The notes: generated by a model not told the origin, from the letters alone. Counted from the first letter of the stretch, positions 27,189 to 35,632 are shown. The stretch is DNA of 64,000 nucleotides from Polaromonas naphthalenivorans CJ2 (GCF_000015505.1 NC_008758.1:1-64000), one strand, 5' to 3'. Made by a program: numbers and translations.

Positions 27189-27408
27189 AGCCATTAATTA
27201 CTTCAAACCCCGAAATTCTAGGCGGAACCCCTGTATTTACTGGGACGCGGTTGCCTGTCGCTGTGCTTTTTGAAACCTGGCGGATGACCTTTCTTTGAAC
27301 GAGATTATTGATTCATATCCAACACTGACACGCGCCAACGCAATCGCCACTTTGCAACTGGCACAAGCTCTTATTTCGTCTTCGGATTATCATCCCACCG
27401 AAAACTAA
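27185..27408 (+). pseudogene. DUF433 family antitoxin-like gene with one frameshift
   Basis: The first 29 codons (LITSNPEILGGTPVFTGTRLPV) are the characteristic start of DUF433, a VapB-like antitoxin family. The frame then breaks near 27275, and the second half (DDLSLNEIIDSYPTLTRANAIATLQLAQ) continues one frame over to the stop at 27406-27408. Its ATG overlaps gene 6. The break follows a CTTTTTG run, so slippage or programmed frameshifting could still give full-length protein; decay is the simpler reading. Confidence 0.7.
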
Positions 27409-28086
27409 CCGTCACCGCTTATCTTTCCGGAAACGTAATATTCCGTCGGCCGGGTTACAGGATCCATTATCGATTTCGGAAAATGTCGAAGTCGTGATAT
27501 TGAATTCGTGCACGTAAAATCGGGTTTCGTCTTCATAAAATCTTGCGGGAGCGATTATTCGGGGGTGGGGCTGAAGGTCTCTTCATCCTCCTTGGGGTTG
27601 TTTTCGCTTGTTTTCACTCACCAGGTCCGGGGCTAGAGGCTTTCCCGGCATTTCAACGCCCGTTACCTCTTTCCATCCATCCTGGTTTGTCCCCTGTCTT
27701 GCCCTCCCTACGGATTTTAAGGCAGCTATCCATTTTCTTTAGTTGAACTGAAACCGCCTGCAGCGTTTCCAGTCCATTGCCGCCCATCGGTCGCTCGCTA
27801 CAGGGCCAACGCAGTGTCATCGTGTTAACTCCGTCTTTTGTATGAGAAAAAGTGCTCCTATGCTACTGTTATTGGTAAATGCCATCTGGTATCTGAAAAA
27901 GCGTTAACTGAGAAAAAGTGGTAACTGTTAATGGTAAAAAAACGGCAAGGCAAAAGGTACTAATAGGAGGGCACATAAGGCAATTTTTACCAAGACGGGT
28001 TGGGCTTTAAAGGCAGATTATTCCAAGAGGTGAGAGCGGTTGGCGGCGGAGGAATTCAATGGGAAATACAAACACAATGGAGCCTC
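27409..28086. other. non-coding region with repeat copy 2 and motif copy D
   Basis: No gene is supported. It contains the 25-bp block at 27853-27877 shared with 36-60, AAGTGGTAA and AAAAACGG words, and the fourth CCAAGAGG...GGCGG motif at 28021-28050. This is the upstream part of the second copy of the cassette at the left end of the window. Confidence 0.5.
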
Positions 28087-28377
28087 ATGCTTTTGATCGT
28101 TGTCAGATTCCTCACCGGATGGACCTGGGAGCCCATGGTGTCGACTCAAACTCTGGTTAGCGCGTCAACCTGCACGGCGTCGATGATCACCACCGCAACG
28201 CAATCCAAACAACCACAAAAACAAAAAATATCGGGGGGTACGATAATCGAAAATGACAACGCCGGCAAATTAAAGATAATTTCAGGCGTTAATTATGAAT
28301 TAATTAACGCGATGTGCAACTTACTAAGAGCTAAAGTTGCCCGGTTAACAGGGGTGATGAGCATGTTCACCAGATAG
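28087..28377 (+). CDS. small secreted or membrane protein, family copy 2
   Basis: This 96-residue protein begins LLIVVRFLTGWTWEPMVSTQ and continues with a cysteine near residue 22, then IIENDNAGKLKIISGVN and a cysteine near residue 75. This layout matches the protein at 402 in detail and the one at 20136 more loosely. The start at 28087 aligns with its relatives; an open frame continues upstream through the motif. Function unknown. Confidence 0.5.
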   Translation: MLLIVVRFLTGWTWEPMVSTQTLVSASTCTASMITTATQSKQPQKQKISGGTIIENDNAGKLKIISGVNYELINAMCNLLRAKVARLTGVMSMFTR

Positions 28378-28423
28378 GTATCGTGGGTTTGTTTGGAACT
28401 TACGACATTTAAAGGACATGCAC

Positions 28424-28627
28424 ATGCCCTTCGATGAATTCATTATCCATGTGTACTGCGAGATTTGTGAAGCCTACGCGGCGGTAGCAAGCATGTGTTT
28501 GCGACTGCGCGGCTTTGCCCGAGCCGCAGCGTTGCTTGGGCATGGAATGTTTTGTGCGATGTGGAAGTCGCTTAAGACTCAGGTCAACAAGGCTGAGAAG
28601 CACCCCTTTACTAGGGATAAAAAATGA
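28424..28627 (+). pseudogene. N-terminal fragment of an IS4/IS982-type transposase
   Basis: The first residues (PFDEFIIHVYCEICEAYAAV, then LRLRGFA) resemble the N-terminus of IS4/IS982-type transposases, in which DEFIIxVYC and LRxRGF are common. The rest does not continue the family. It ends at 28627, just before the convergent ParB gene. Confidence 0.4.
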
Positions 28628-28631
28628 TGGG

Positions 28632-29723
28632 TCACTCGATGCGAACAATCCGCAGCCGCGCCGCGTCCACTTCTTCCAAGCCGTTGGCGTAGGCCACCAG
28701 GGCCCACCCTGCCCTGTTGGCCCGCCGGTCCACCACCAGCCGGCCGGTGCGCCCGTCGTCCGCAGCGACAAAGAATACGGGCGCGCCGGTCCCGGGCGCC
28801 TGGACAGTACCCGGGGCGGCTTTAGACCTGGCCTGCACCGGCAAGTCCCTCGACGCCGGCGGCTCCTCGATAGGATGGATCGGTTTTTCCGGGGAAGGCT
28901 CGCGCATCGGGGGCGCTGTTTCGGGGTCACCGCCCGGCAGCGGCTGGCCGCGCTCCTGAAAAGCCTCCGCCCGGGCGCGCTCGAGCACGATGGAGCCGGT
29001 CGGCTTGCCGGTGATCGCGCCGATGATGCGCCTGGCCTCGGTCACGCTGATGAACACGCCGTCCTCCGGCAAGGCGGCCACGACCTCGCTTGGGGTCTTG
29101 CCCCACTGGCGGTACAGGTCGTAAAGCGCGCGCATGTCGGATGTGTCCAGGCGAGACGCAAGCTCGGGCGGGAAGTTGCCCGCCTGCCGAAAGGCAGCGA
29201 CCTGGTAGTCCTTGAGCGCGCACAGCGCGGCAATGTCCTTGGTGCTGGCGCCTTCGGCCACCAGCCGCGCGATGGCCGCGGCCAGGTCAGAGTTGGACAG
29301 GTCGGCGCGCTGCTGGTTTTCGACGAGCTGCTCGGCAAAGTCGCCTGGGCCGGCCGGGCGGATCACTGCGGGAATGTCGGGCACTTCGGCGAGCCGGGAT
29401 GCGCGCAGGCGGCGCGCGCCAAAGGCCAGCAGATAGCGACCCTTGACGGGCGGGCGCACGACGATGGGCTGGACCACGCCATGGGCTCGGATGCTGTCGG
29501 CCATGCTTTGCAGCTCGGCCGTGTCAAAGACGGTGCGCGGCTGGTGCGGGTCTTCGTCGATGTCGGCCAGGGGCAGGCGCAGCGCCTCGCCTGGCTGGGC
29601 GCTGACAGCGCGCAGGCTGGCGAGCGTGCCCTCAGAAAACCGGGCGCGGGCTTTGAGCGTGACCACGGGCTTCGGCGCGCGTTCAGCAAAGGGCAAAAAG
29701 GGGGAAGTGTCGTCAATCATCAT
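28632..29723 (-). CDS. ParB/KorB-like DNA-binding protein
   Basis: The 363-residue product has a ParB N-terminal domain (about 45-150: LPLADIDEDPHQPRTVFD, SMADSIRAHGVVQPIVVRP, YLLAFGARRLRASRLA). A helix-turn-helix follows at about 160-230 (STKDIAALCALKDYQVAAFRQ). A C-terminal SH3-like domain (about 315-363: VFFVAADDGRTGRLVVDRR...GWALVAYANG) resembles that of KorB, the IncP partition and repressor protein. No parA is adjacent. It could act as a global repressor. It is GC-rich, unlike the parAB pair at 33.2-34.9 kb. Confidence 0.8.
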   Translation of the reverse strand: MMIDDTSPFLPFAERAPKPVVTLKARARFSEGTLASLRAVSAQPGEALRLPLADIDEDPHQPRTVFDTAELQSMADSIRAHGVVQPIVVRPPVKGRYLLAFGARRLRASRLAEVPDIPAVIRPAGPGDFAEQLVENQQRADLSNSDLAAAIARLVAEGASTKDIAALCALKDYQVAAFRQAGNFPPELASRLDTSDMRALYDLYRQWGKTPSEVVAALPEDGVFISVTEARRIIGAITGKPTGSIVLERARAEAFQERGQPLPGGDPETAPPMREPSPEKPIHPIEEPPASRDLPVQARSKAAPGTVQAPGTGAPVFFVAADDGRTGRLVVDRRANRAGWALVAYANGLEEVDAARLRIVRIE

Positions 29724-30095
29724 GGGTTGAGTGCCATTTTATCGGCGATGACACCCAGCACACGGCGGATTTTTTTACTGGCCTTCTCAAGCGGCAGTGC
29801 TTTTCAAACCATTCACCCTTTCGGCGAATGGAAAACCTCCGTAATGCAGAAGCATGCCTGATTTGGATTAATAAATGGTGAAACTGAGCATGCTTTGCAC
29901 CGTGCAAGACTGCTGGCTTGCTCAGGTCAGCGTGGGTCAAGCACCAAAGCCTTGCAAATGCGAAATCCAGCTTGTGCTGTGCTCCCGCACTTTCACGACG
30001 ATGGAATCCATTACCCACCTGAGCGGCAAACACCTGCCTGGTCAATCTCACTGCTGTTTAAAGTGATTTGAGGATCGTCATCCACAATCAAGGCC
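29724..30095. other. intergenic region between korB-like and dinG genes
   Basis: These 372 bases lie between two divergent genes and should hold both promoters. I see no convincing gene and no clear -10/-35 pair. Confidence 0.35.
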
Positions 30096-31088
30096 ATGAG
30101 CTCGCTTGCAATGCAAACCCCAGCTTCGCCAACCGTGCCGGCAACTGGCCCTGCACAGCTGCCGGCCGTGGTGCCCGTGTACGCGTGTGAGCACGGGATC
30201 GATGCCGAGCAGCTCGAAGCTGCGCGCATCCGCCTGGAGCTGCTTTACGGCGAAGTCGCCGCTGACTGGCCCGGCTTCATCGCCCGGCCGGGCCAGTACG
30301 AGATGATGCAGGCGTGCCTGCTGACATTCCTCTCGGCCAAGTCGCCCGAGGACGAAAAACGCTCCGGCAACCACTTGGCGCAGTTAGAGGCGGGCACGGG
30401 CACGGGCAAGACGGTAGCGTACTGCCTGGCGGCCCTTGTCGCGGCCGAGGTGCTCAAGAAAACCGTGATGGTCTCGACCGCCACCGTGGCGCTGCAGGAG
30501 CAGCTCATCCACAAGGACCTGCCGCGCTTATCAAGCATCATTCCCGAGTTGACGTTCGACATCCTCAAGGGCCGGGCCCGCTACGTCTGCCAAAGCCGCA
30601 TGGAAGGCATGATCGAGGGCATAGTGCCCGGCAGCGAACTTGCGGGCGAACTGCAGGACCTCTTTGCCGACAGCCGCAGGCCTACGGCAAGTGTGGTGCG
30701 CGACCGTCAAGCGGCCATGCGCTGGTTCAAGAGCAGCGCAAAGAAACTCAACGCCGGCGCCTGGGATGGGGACATTGACTCCCTGGCTCAGTCGCCCAAT
30801 CCGCAGGATTGGCGACAGGTCCAAGCCAATGCCCACGCCTGCAATGGCGGTCAATGCGAGCACTTTCGCAACTGCGCTTTTTTCAAGGCCAGGCGCCAGG
30901 CGGCCGGCGCTACCTTGCAGGTGGTCAACCATGCGCTGGTGCTCGCCACACTGCAGACCGACAGCAGCCTGATCGATGCGGGCAACACCTTGTTTGTGTT
31001 CGATGAGGCGCACCACCTGCCGGCCATCGCGGCCGAGCAGTTCCCCTACCGCGCGCGCCTGGGTGCGAGCACCCGGCTGCTATTTTGA
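30096..31088 (+). pseudogene. dinG: DinG-family helicase, 3'-truncated
   Basis: This encodes the N-terminal 330 residues of a DinG/XPD-type 5'-3' helicase. Walker A is GTGTGKT (near residue 103). FeS-cluster-type cysteines lie in RYVCQ...CNGGQCEHFRNCAFF, and the DEAH box is FDEAHHL near residue 307. Family members are about 650-720 residues, so helicase domain 2 is missing. The open frame ends right after the DEAH region at an apparent junction near 31080, where the sequence turns AT-rich. The truncation probably marks a recombination endpoint next to the replicon. Confidence 0.85.
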
Positions 31089-31162
31089 GAGGGCTTAGTT
31101 GACAGCCTACCCATTCTTTATAACGTATCAACTTCAGACGAAAAAATAATTAATTTCAATCA

Positions 31163-32176
31163 CTATTTTGCCCGTATGAGCTTTGGTTTTAGCTTTTTCT
31201 GCACATGAACCGTGTCATCTTTGACAACAAACATGGTCAAGAAACCGACATCGACCAGCTTGGTAAGTGCGTTCTTGATATTTCGTCGGAAACTACTCAA
31301 AGAGTCACCTGACCTGCACAACTCATAGAGCTTTTCGACCTTGAATGGAATTGGATCTCTGTGTGAAGAATAAAATGAATGAAGAAATAGCGCGAGGGTT
31401 GCGCGAGTTCCAATGCTTTTACGAGTCTCCCATTCCAAAAGTGTGGTGGTGTCTTCCATGAACAGCATCGACACTGTAGGCTCGAATCGAACCATCCACC
31501 GCGCATTGCCTTTATCATCAGATGCTGTCCATGCATATTCACGAATTAACGATCCGCTGTACGCCGATTCACTATTGTTAGTGCTGATTTCTATCCCGGT
31601 CACTTTTAGACGTTCTATTGACTGCTTAGCGCGCCTGTATGAATCGGAGTGCATACGCCAGCCCATATCTTTTATTAGCTGGTAGCCAGTGAATAACACT
31701 GAGTCTGACATAGGCTGATTTCTGGCTAAGTTTATCAACGACATCCAAACCGTTAGATCATCCTGTTGCAGATCTTGACCTGTATAAGAAACGTTGTAAT
31801 TTGACAAGGAAGCAATATGCAGTTTTGGCAAATACTCACGCTTTTCTGTGTTCCTAACACTGAAAAGGCCGGATCTGATCAAAGGGTTTGGAACTCCCCG
31901 GTTATCGTCATCCCACATCGGCAACACAGTTTGCAGCATCCTCGCATCGATGACGCTGCGCTGCCTCATTAAGGCTTCAGTAGTCTTCCTTTTGAGCACT
32001 TCCATTGAACTAGCTGCATTTGGCTGGCGAGTGCGTCCAGGGCTCTTAGGCTTGGCCGCTGCATTCGAAACCGATTCAGACTGCTTAGCAGCAGACCCAC
32101 TTGAGTCTTTAGAATCAAGAAGCAACTCGATGTTATCGAAGTTTAGCTTTACGAAAGATGTTTGGCTGGTGCTCAT
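31163..32176 (-). CDS. trfA: TrfA-family plasmid replication initiator
   Basis: This 337-residue protein matches the TrfA family that opens iteron-type origins: NPLIRSGLFSVRN, NVSYTGQDLQQDDLTVWMSLINLAR, GSLIREYAW, LLEWETRKSI, LFLHSFYSSHRDPIPFKVEKLYELC. The N-terminal 70 residues are variable and polar. ATG is at 32176-32174. A promoter and iteron repeats lie immediately upstream, so the protein probably binds those repeats to start replication and limit its own synthesis. Confidence 0.9.
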   Translation of the reverse strand: MSTSQTSFVKLNFDNIELLLDSKDSSGSAAKQSESVSNAAAKPKSPGRTRQPNAASSMEVLKRKTTEALMRQRSVIDARMLQTVLPMWDDDNRGVPNPLIRSGLFSVRNTEKREYLPKLHIASLSNYNVSYTGQDLQQDDLTVWMSLINLARNQPMSDSVLFTGYQLIKDMGWRMHSDSYRRAKQSIERLKVTGIEISTNNSESAYSGSLIREYAWTASDDKGNARWMVRFEPTVSMLFMEDTTTLLEWETRKSIGTRATLALFLHSFYSSHRDPIPFKVEKLYELCRSGDSLSSFRRNIKNALTKLVDVGFLTMFVVKDDTVHVQKKLKPKLIRAK

Positions 32177-32201
32177 GTATGACTTTTTTTAATCTGCACG
32201 G

Positions 32202-32230
32202 ATTACATGAGATGTAGCGTTAAAGGTCAA
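32202..32230 (-). promoter_or_regulatory. promoter of the trfA-like gene
   Basis: On the minus strand TTGACC (32230-32225) and TGTAAT (32207-32202) are separated by 17 bases, 26 bases before the ATG. An iteron at 32237-32257 abuts the -35 side, a natural position for autorepression or activation by the initiator. Confidence 0.6.
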
Positions 32231-32236
32231 GCGTAA

Positions 32237-32887
32237 CTATTAGCGGTGCAACACGTTCCCGACTCCGCTTTCAGATTCATTGAGACAAGTAGCTTTCTAA
32301 ATTTCATCATGCTGCCGTTTTGTCCACAGAAGCTACAAGATTAAAACAGATTAAGCAAAGACTACAGCAGACTAGGCTCTTCGAAAAGCCATTGGCAGTG
32401 CGGTTTTCGGGCTGATTTCAATGATGTACCGCTAATAGCGGTGCATCTTTACGCTAATAGCGATACGTCACATCGCTACTAGCGGTACGTCATACCGCTA
32501 GTAGTGGGGGAAAGTTATTCACAGGCGCAGCAGGCAGTTTTTTTACAAGAAATGCAACAGCCTTGCTACTAGCGGAACAACACGTTAGCCTGAAATTATC
32601 AATGTCTTAGTGTTTGAATTGATACCTGGAACTCAAACAATCGAGTCGGAAGCATGATGAAAATGTAGAAAGCATAGCGGAGCAACACGTTTTTTGGATG
32701 AACTACTAGCGAAACAACACGTATTGATGAAAAGTTGTTGGTCTATACGCCTCAGGATAGAACCTACAAGACAAGATGTCATGTGTTTTTTGCTCTTGCA
32801 CGTATGAAAAATTATGCGGCCGGCAGGAAAACAAAAAAACTTCTCATTCTTTTGCTTGCAGATAGGCTACTAGCGAATCAACACGTT
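32237..32887. other. oriV: candidate replication origin with iterons and DnaA box
   Basis: Repeats related to TACTAGCGRAWCAACACGTT lie at 32237-32257, 32565-32586, 32673-32691, 32703-32722 and 32866-32887. Shorter CTAATAGCG/CTACTAGCG forms lie at 32431-32446, 32453-32469 and 32475-32491. The last is half of an inverted repeat that spans 32474-32506. TTATTCACA at 32515-32523 matches the DnaA-box consensus TTATNCACA. The AT-rich surroundings would serve for strand opening. Spacing is irregular compared with RK2, and this copy pattern may combine an origin and a copy-control region. Confidence 0.8.
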
Positions 32888-33168
32888 TTGACGTGCCCTA
32901 GCACCTTTTACAACCTTTCTGGAAAAAAGCTATCCTTCGGAGTAGAGAACATCAGCCTTCCAAGTCGTGTTGGTCCGCTAATAGTTTTGGCAGCATAAAG
33001 AGCAAAAGTCTCATCTCTGTATGCAGATAAGTGCTTAGCTGGACAGACATCGGTACCTATTGAAGAACTTTGAACGCAATCGCAACACTAACAGGCTCTT
33101 CGTCCATTTGGCTTTCCTGACCCCTGCTGATCAGGAGATCGTGAATAAGTTTTGACTGTTATGCAGAT
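32888..33168. other. intergenic region between origin and parB
   Basis: I see no gene and no further clear iteron in these 281 bases. The 3' end of parB lies to the right. Confidence 0.35.
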
Positions 33169-34173
33169 TCACTCTGGCGAATCGTTGGAAAGGTTAAAGC
33201 GCTCCCTTAGCTCACTGACTAGGCGCTCACGCTCAGCTGGATCAGGCAGCATCACTTCCATTACAACCTTTCCAGAATCCCAATCTTTAATAGTTCCCCG
33301 ATGAGTGCCATTCATAACAATCTTGTGTTGCCGACTGATTTCTTTTTGCTTTCGGGGCGTCTTTGTTTTCCGAGCCTCCCGCAGTCTAGTCAAGTCGCGT
33401 GTGGAAAAATCCCCCGCTGCTACCTTTTGGGCAATGGCAATCAGCTCTGTTTCCGAAAAACCAGACGTCATTAGGCTAAGTTCGTATCCAGCAGTCAACG
33501 TAAATTTGTCAGGAGTTTCTTTTAGCACTGACAAAATGCCAGGGGATAAGTTGAGCAGAGCCAGCGTTTTGTTAATCGTTGTTCTAGGTTTGCCAACAAG
33601 GGCTGCGATTTCGTCTTGTGTGCCCACCTCCCCCGCTTCTTGCAATTCCTGCCATGACAAAGCGTCATCTAAGGGCGTGCCGCTTTGCCGTTCATCGTTT
33701 TCAGCATAACTAAGACGGTAGAGATCGAAGTTGTTTTTAGCTGGTAACAACTTGATTTGAATGTGTGTTGCTCCGTTTTGCAACAGTGCCTTTTTACGAT
33801 AATGCCCACCAATTAAGATGTAAGAACCTGGATTTTCCCAGTCGAGACATGCCGGTGCCGGAGTCATTTGCCCATCAAGCCGTATAGAAGTTGCACGCTG
33901 GTTAACGACTGCAGGGTCGTACAGCTTGCGTGCGTTTCTGGGGTTGTCACGTACCTTGGTAATATCAACGCTCAACACATCAAGCGCAAGCATTTCAACG
34001 GTTGAGGAAAGACCTCTTCCCTTTTCTAAAACTGTTACCGCGCTAGGAGGCAATCCAGAAGGTTTCGCACTGACGATTTGCTCAGCCTTTGCCCAGCGAG
34101 TATCACTGCTCTTATCTGCGCTCTCCATAAACCCAACTGCACGGGCTGACATGTCGAATTTTCGTTTTGTCAT
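33169..34173 (-). CDS. parB: plasmid partition protein ParB
   Basis: This 334-residue ParB-like protein has the ParB/Spo0J N-terminal domain at about 70-165 (DITKVRDNPRNARKLYD, GSYILIGGHYRKKALLQNG) and a helix-turn-helix (GTQDEIAALVGKPRTTINKTLALL, about 183-206). The C-terminal third is basic and probably dimerises. It starts in the ATGA that ends parA. It should bind the centromere; the palindromes beside parA are candidates. Confidence 0.85.
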   Translation of the reverse strand: MTKRKFDMSARAVGFMESADKSSDTRWAKAEQIVSAKPSGLPPSAVTVLEKGRGLSSTVEMLALDVLSVDITKVRDNPRNARKLYDPAVVNQRATSIRLDGQMTPAPACLDWENPGSYILIGGHYRKKALLQNGATHIQIKLLPAKNNFDLYRLSYAENDERQSGTPLDDALSWQELQEAGEVGTQDEIAALVGKPRTTINKTLALLNLSPGILSVLKETPDKFTLTAGYELSLMTSGFSETELIAIAQKVAAGDFSTRDLTRLREARKTKTPRKQKEISRQHKIVMNGTHRGTIKDWDSGKVVMEVMLPDPAERERLVSELRERFNLSNDSPE

Positions 34174-34868
34174 TTGCGAACCTTGATTGTTTTACTTAAT
34201 CCAAGCAACTTGAGTGTTTCGTCTGCTAACGATTCAATTTCTTTTACTGCATCCTCACCGTTTGAAACAGCATGGGCAGACGAACCCATGACCATTGATC
34301 GCGAATAAGCTTTACGGTCACCCATTACGCATGGCATAACGGGAAACTCTTTATCTTTCTTAAGAACGTTCATCAAAGCTTTGTCATCATTCATGTGCAT
34401 CCGAGTTGCATTGGCGACAACGCGTACAGGGTAATTAAGGCCCATTTCTTCTCTAGCTCTTCGTGCCAGGCGTTTTGCGTTTGGCAACGCAGCCATATCG
34501 AGCGGACTTAGTCGCGTTGGTATGAGCGCAAGGTCTGATACAAGAAGCATGCCCCAAGTGGATTTGTTCTCAACCGACGGAGCGCAATCTGCAATGATTA
34601 CATCGTATTTATTGCTGAATTCCTTTATTTGCTGGATTACACGTTCTCCATATCGATGTCCAGACCAAACTTGTGCTTTTAATCCCTCGCCACCGTTCTC
34701 TGTAAGCCATTGGGATGCCGTCTCTTGAGGATCTAGGTCAGCCAGAAGCACACGAAATCCTCGAAGTCCAAGCGTCCCAGCAAGCTGGCAAGAAGTTGTG
34801 GTTTTGCCGCTACCACCTTTTTCATTGAAAACACAAATCACCTTAGCTGCAATCGCTGTTTCGTTCAC
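34170..34868 (-). CDS. parA: plasmid partition ATPase ParA
   Basis: This 232-residue ParA lacks an N-terminal DNA-binding extension (type Ib-like length). The deviant Walker A NEKGGSGKTT is at about residues 15-24, with ADLDPQETASQW after it and VIIADCAPSVEN as the Walker B region. It starts at GTG 34868 with an AAGGA site. The palindrome at 34883-34900 lies just upstream, so expression is probably controlled by binding there. Confidence 0.9.
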   Translation of the reverse strand: MNETAIAAKVICVFNEKGGSGKTTTSCQLAGTLGLRGFRVLLADLDPQETASQWLTENGGEGLKAQVWSGHRYGERVIQQIKEFSNKYDVIIADCAPSVENKSTWGMLLVSDLALIPTRLSPLDMAALPNAKRLARRAREEMGLNYPVRVVANATRMHMNDDKALMNVLKKDKEFPVMPCVMGDRKAYSRSMVMGSSAHAVSNGEDAVKEIESLADETLKLLGLSKTIKVRK

Positions 34869-34882
34869 AATTTTTTCCTTAA

Positions 34883-34900
34883 ATGTTCTGCGCAGAACAT
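34883..34900. promoter_or_regulatory. palindrome TGTTCTGCGCAGAACA, copy 1 (parA operator or centromere)
   Basis: This perfect 18-bp palindrome (ATGTTCTGCGCAGAACAT) lies 15 bases upstream of the parA start. Its placement suggests an operator, and with copies 2 and 3 possibly a parS cluster. Confidence 0.65.
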
Positions 34901-35086
34901 AGTCTCAAAAAATAATAATTTCAGTAACATTAGAAATAGTAAATTATTTATTTTTTTCATGCAAGTTTTATTTTTGTAAATTTGGAATTTGTACAAAAAT
35001 ATGCGATCTGGTGTCGCGTCAAGCGTATAAAAGCTGCTCTCTTCAAAGTAAGGCGTACCGACAGTTTTTAGTTGACGCGACTCTAG

Positions 35087-35102
35087 TGTTCTGCGCGGAA
35101 CA
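35087..35102. promoter_or_regulatory. palindrome copy 2 (one mismatch)
   Basis: TGTTCTGCGCGGAACA differs from copy 1 at one base. It lies about 200 bases farther upstream of parA. Confidence 0.55.
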
Positions 35103-35281
35103 TCACCTTAAGAGCGCATTGTTGATATGGACGATGGTTTTTACTTTGGTACACAGCCTAACCCTCCAGTTGATAACGTGCTTGAAGATAGTGTTCAATT
35201 GGTTCTCCATGCTGAGATCTGGGTTTTTAACTAGGCTTTTTAACATAGGCGAAAAGTAGAATTCTGAGTTTTTTGGTCGGC

Positions 35282-35365
35282 ATGGATAAAAACAAGTTGA
35301 GTGATGGCGAATGGGTCTATCTGATTGGCAAACTGAAGAAAACACCCGGCATCCGGATGGGTTAG
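35282..35365 (+). pseudogene. N-terminal fragment of an IS5-family transposase
   Basis: The 27-residue frame (MDKNKLSDGEWVYLIGKL, then TPGIR) matches the start of IS5-type transposases, where LSDxEWxxL and PGIR occur. It stops at 35363-35365 and nothing downstream continues it. Confidence 0.5.
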
Positions 35366-35531
35366 TGTTCTAGGCTAAAGCTACTCGTCAGCGCAGGGAT
35401 GTCGCACATCAAGCCAAACTCGCACGGCATCTATATTCCCTAGATAAGTCTTGAAACAATGTGTATGCCGTTATTGGTTACTGTTTATATTTTAAATAAA
35501 ATATTGCAAACAAAATTTATAAAAAAGAATA

Positions 35532-35567
35532 TTCTAGAGAGTGTTCTGCGCAGAACACTCTCTAGAA
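35532..35567. repeat. 36-bp perfect palindrome containing TGTTCTGCGCAGAACA (copy 3)
   Basis: The core TGTTCTGCGCAGAACA is extended on both sides to a perfect 36-bp palindrome (arms 35532-35549 and 35550-35567). It has no run of T after it and no gene ending into it, so it does not look like a terminator. With copies 1 and 2 it forms a set that is probably bound by the partition proteins. Confidence 0.7.
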
Positions 35568-35632
35568 AAATCTCTCGTCAAGTTCGTCGAATCACTTTTT
35601 TGCGGTGATTATTTGTCATTTGACAAGGGGAT

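Larger units (their letters stand above)
34869..35281. other. parA upstream region
   Basis: An AT-rich region upstream of parA contains the operator-like palindromes at 34883 and 35087. A promoter TTGCAT-17-TACTAT on the minus strand (about 34974-34946) lies upstream of parA. A plus-strand frame at 35011-35259 has no support. Confidence 0.4.

Noticed and set aside
27543..27746. Plus-strand frame in the gap after DUF433
   Set aside because: It has no ribosome-binding site, no domain and no support from context.
29713..30051. Minus-strand frame between the korB-like and dinG genes
   Set aside because: His/Arg-rich composition without a start site; it covers the region where two promoters are expected.
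35011..35259. Plus-strand frame of 82 codons upstream of parA
   Set aside because: It runs across palindrome copy 2 in AT-rich DNA and has no ribosome-binding site or recognisable family.
35532..35567. Rho-independent terminator
   Set aside because: The palindrome has no T run after it and no gene ends into it; the core repeats elsewhere as a probable binding site.
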